Of a stretch of 64,000 bases of DNA, positions 61,766-64,000 are shown in pieces. Origin of the DNA: Sepiola atlantica (taxonomy: Eukaryota; Mollusca; Cephalopoda; Sepiida; Sepiolidae). A program made the translations under genes and the position numbers. Location of the stretch: positions 153,204,107 to 153,268,106 of the forward strand of contig OY744520.1 of assembly GCA_963556195.1 (NCBI GenBank). The letters are read 5' to 3'. The notes under the pieces were generated by a model, which worked only from the letters and a program-made list of their open reading frames with translations, had not been told where the DNA came from and ran no database searches. Each line of letters starts with the position of its first letter. Position 1 is the stretch's first letter.

Positions 61766-62026
61766 AGGCGGGAGAAAATCAATTTATTTATCCAAAAATT
61801 TGTACATAAATAATCAGATGTGGCACAAGGCCAAAAAGGGGTATGGGGGGGGGAAGATGGGGGTCGGGGGTCGTCCACTTGGTCTATGAATACCCTAAAA
61901 ACTAGTTTCAGTCACCACAATACCACATTCACTCTATGGACTTAAGCTACTTAAAATATCCCCAGGTGTTTCAATGAATTTTATTTACAATAGATATTTA
62001 CATGTGTGATGATGGGAGTGGGAGAA

Positions 62027-62068
<42 letters not shown>

Positions 62069-64000
62069 AAGCCTTAAATAATCCCCCAAAAATAAATAAA
62101 AATAAAAGTGATGATAAAAATAAAGAACCAAAGAAAATGCTAATTAAGGTGTGTTAGTAAGGTACCCCCCATCCTATCTAGAGTATGAGCTGCTCGCTGT
62201 CTTCTGGTACAGACCGAAAGCAAGAGAGTAAGCTCCTAATTGGGAGTGGGCGTTTCTATGGGGGCAAAAGAAATGGAGGGATGGGTTTGTCGGGATGTGC
62301 GGTGTCCTTCAGGATAAGAACTATTATGGCGGGTCGGGGATATAAAATAAATTAGGGAGCGGGCATCCTGAAGGAGTTCTGACACCTAAAATAAAGCTGG
62401 GGGCAAAGAGCTCATTTACGCTACTAGCTAATAGGGACTGCGCCCAAAATTTACTGGTCAGTTTTTAAGGGGATTTTTGTTTTTCGACAAAGATGCTTTA
62501 AGGTCGCTGTGTGCCATGCCTAGGCAGGGAACACGAACTCGAATCTATTCCGCGTGAACACGCATAAACTAGCGGTGTGTATCCACCTACTTTTGAAAAG
62601 TGAAGAAGGCAACCTCCTTCTATCAGATTTGATTTTGATTTTAAGCTGGTGTTTAAAATACGAAATCAAATCATAATAAGAAGGCGGCACCCCCCCACGC
62701 CCTATCTCTAAGCGAGAAGTATACACCACGAGTCTAGCTACGGCTAAGATCGCGAGCAAAACCATACGTTTCTCCCTGGGCCACAAGGGGTCCATGTTGA
62801 AGACAACGGATGCTAAATCCAAGCACGTCACCCGATCGGGGGTGATGCGAGCCGTCACCTCGCCGACATACGTCCAAAATTCACGAAGTTTGGAGCAGGT
62901 GAAAAAGGCATGTTCCGCCGTTTCAATTTCATCTTCCTCGCAACGTGGGCAAAAGGGGCTGATAGCCATACCAATTTTGAATCGTATGTCATTGAGGGGT
63001 AACACATTTCGAACCAATCGCCAGGTCAGAGAGAACTCAGAATTATTGAGATAGCTCCTGCCTGGCGCCCAATTCCACTGAGAGCGAGCCTCCTCCTCCG
63101 ACAATCCAAGTCGCTCCCCAAGAGGATCCGAAGCGGTCCCCACCACTAACTCCCGATAGAATGTCCTTCTAGACCGGGCGAGGTCACTGGACCCCGGCAG
63201 CACTCTGAGCGCAGCTCGGCATTCGTTGAAGAACTGCGATTGACTCCTTGGCTTACGTCGGCATTCGGCCAAGTGGTCAGGGATGAGGTTAGGAAAAGCG
63301 CTTCCAACCGCAGGGCCCCACGCAGACTCCTCTGTCAAGGTTCGGCTCAGGAATGATAACCGCTCGGCATACAAATGGCTCGCCAAGTCGGGCATTCCCA
63401 AGCCTCCCACATCAGGACGTTGAGTACAGACCTGTCTACGGACTAGCGGCTTCCCCTTTGCCCACAAAAGCGAGAAAAGGAGACGCGTTAAAACCGCTCG
63501 GCGGTCCGCAGGCAGAGGTAGTACAGCCAATCGGTAAAGGATGAGCGGAAAGACGTACGTGACGCACGCCTCAGCCCGACCTTTAAGGGAAAGCCCCCTT
63601 CGAAGCCAAATCCTTACAGACGCTTCGACCTTAGACTGTACTTCCGACCAGTTCTTATCAAGCTGGAGACCGGGTCCGAACCATACGCCGAGGATCCGAA
63701 CCGGGCCGTCAGTCCAGTTGAAAAGGCCCGGGAGCGCAGCCGCGCCACTCCAGGCAGCCAACCTTAGGCCATTGGATTTGCTAAGGTTGACTTTGGCCCC
63801 TGTCACTTTTTCGTACCTTCTGAGTGCCTTAGTCACCGCGAGAATGTCTCGAAAGCACGACACAAACACGGTGACATCATCGGCATACGCGGATACCCTG
63901 GCTCGCGCACCGCCAGGAAGAGCAATACCGCGTAGGGCCAGTCCAGGCTCCCCGATCCTAAGCCTGCGGAGAAAAGGCTCCAAGGCAAGGACGTAAAGCA
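61766..64000 (-). mobile_element. LINE B-family unit 3 (unit D), cut by the window end
   Basis: 3' UTR and the C-terminal half of ORF2. The 3' UTR differs from B and C: it lacks a short segment near 61,800, has a ~36-nt A-run at 62,030-62,066 on the plus strand, and carries more substitutions than the coding part. Confidence 0.8.
62520..64000 (-). CDS. LINE B-family ORF2, C-terminal part (unit D)
   Basis: The frame runs off the right edge. The visible part starts just before AYADDVTVFV and covers the end of the RT domain, the linker and the CPRC...EHAFFTC tail. It is the same as units B and C over this span and has no stop before the shared terminus NRFEFVFPA. Confidence 0.9.
   Translation of the reverse strand, partial: LYVLALEPFLRRLRIGEPGLALRGIALPGGARARVSAYADDVTVFVSCFRDILAVTKALRRYEKVTGAKVNLSKSNGLRLAAWSGAAALPGLFNWTDGPVRILGVWFGPGLQLDKNWSEVQSKVEASVRIWLRRGLSLKGRAEACVTYVFPLILYRLAVLPLPADRRAVLTRLLFSLLWAKGKPLVRRQVCTQRPDVGGLGMPDLASHLYAERLSFLSRTLTEESAWGPAVGSAFPNLIPDHLAECRRKPRSQSQFFNECRAALRVLPGSSDLARSRRTFYRELVVGTASDPLGERLGLSEEEARSQWNWAPGRSYLNNSEFSLTWRLVRNVLPLNDIRFKIGMAISPFCPRCEEDEIETAEHAFFTCSKLREFWTYVGEVTARITPDRVTCLDLASVVFNMDPLWPREKRMVLLAILAVARLVVYTSRLEIGRGGVPPSYYDLISYFKHQLKIKIKSDRRRLPSSLFKSRWIHTASLCVFTRNRFEFVFPA

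Overview
This is animal (metazoan) repeat-rich intergenic DNA. I see no ordinary host protein-coding gene. The mix of elements fits a mollusc-like lophotrochozoan, possibly a cephalopod: long (TA)n, (ATC)n and (TCTG)n microsatellites, Penelope-like, RTE and mariner remnants, tandem Helitron-like units, and Tx1-type LINEs. The U2 snRNA fragments carry the AAAG spacing seen in invertebrate U2. The species assignment is inference only.

Layout. 1-16,175 is an AT-rich graveyard of old elements. It holds a purine-rich stretch (1-1,790), a 5'-truncated Penelope-like element with a GIY-YIG domain (1,794-3,045, minus) next to a hammerhead-ribozyme-like motif (3,131-3,175), a mariner pseudogene with an internal 39-bp expansion (4,904-6,230), a second mariner/Tc1-type pseudogene (6,360-7,354), several LINE fragments, and an RTE relic (14,297-15,965, minus). 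Two nearly identical SINEs headed by the first 46 nt of U2 snRNA lie at 11,731-12,056 (minus) and 14,511-14,818 (plus). The second sits inside the RTE relic and is flanked by a 6-bp target duplication.

16,176-39,957 reads as head-to-tail Helitron-like units with TC starts and hairpin-CTAG ends: H1 16,176-28,735, H2 28,736-38,196, and H3 from 38,197, with its end not seen. They share terminal sequences but carry different internal satellite arrays. One minisatellite family in all three units is an expansion of a motif found in the U2-headed SINE body.

39,957-64,000 is a head-to-tail array of Tx1-type (L1 superfamily) LINEs, all on the minus strand. There is one element of family A and three of family B (B, C and the truncated D; B and C nearly identical, about 7,235 bp apart). 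Each complete unit has ORF1 (RNA-binding protein with a CCHC knuckle and a conserved C-terminal domain) and ORF2 (APE endonuclease, reverse transcriptase, Cys/His tail). The frames and catalytic motifs are intact, so these are young elements.

The unifying theme is the 5' end of U2 snRNA. It appears five times: as the head of two SINEs, inside H1, inside H3 at the 3' end of LINE A, and at the LINE A/LINE B boundary. SINE and LINE B also share a short block near their 3' ends. The simplest reading is a U2-associated LINE/SINE partnership whose by-products seeded minisatellites inside Helitron-like elements. That link is inference. The individual pieces are visible in the sequence.
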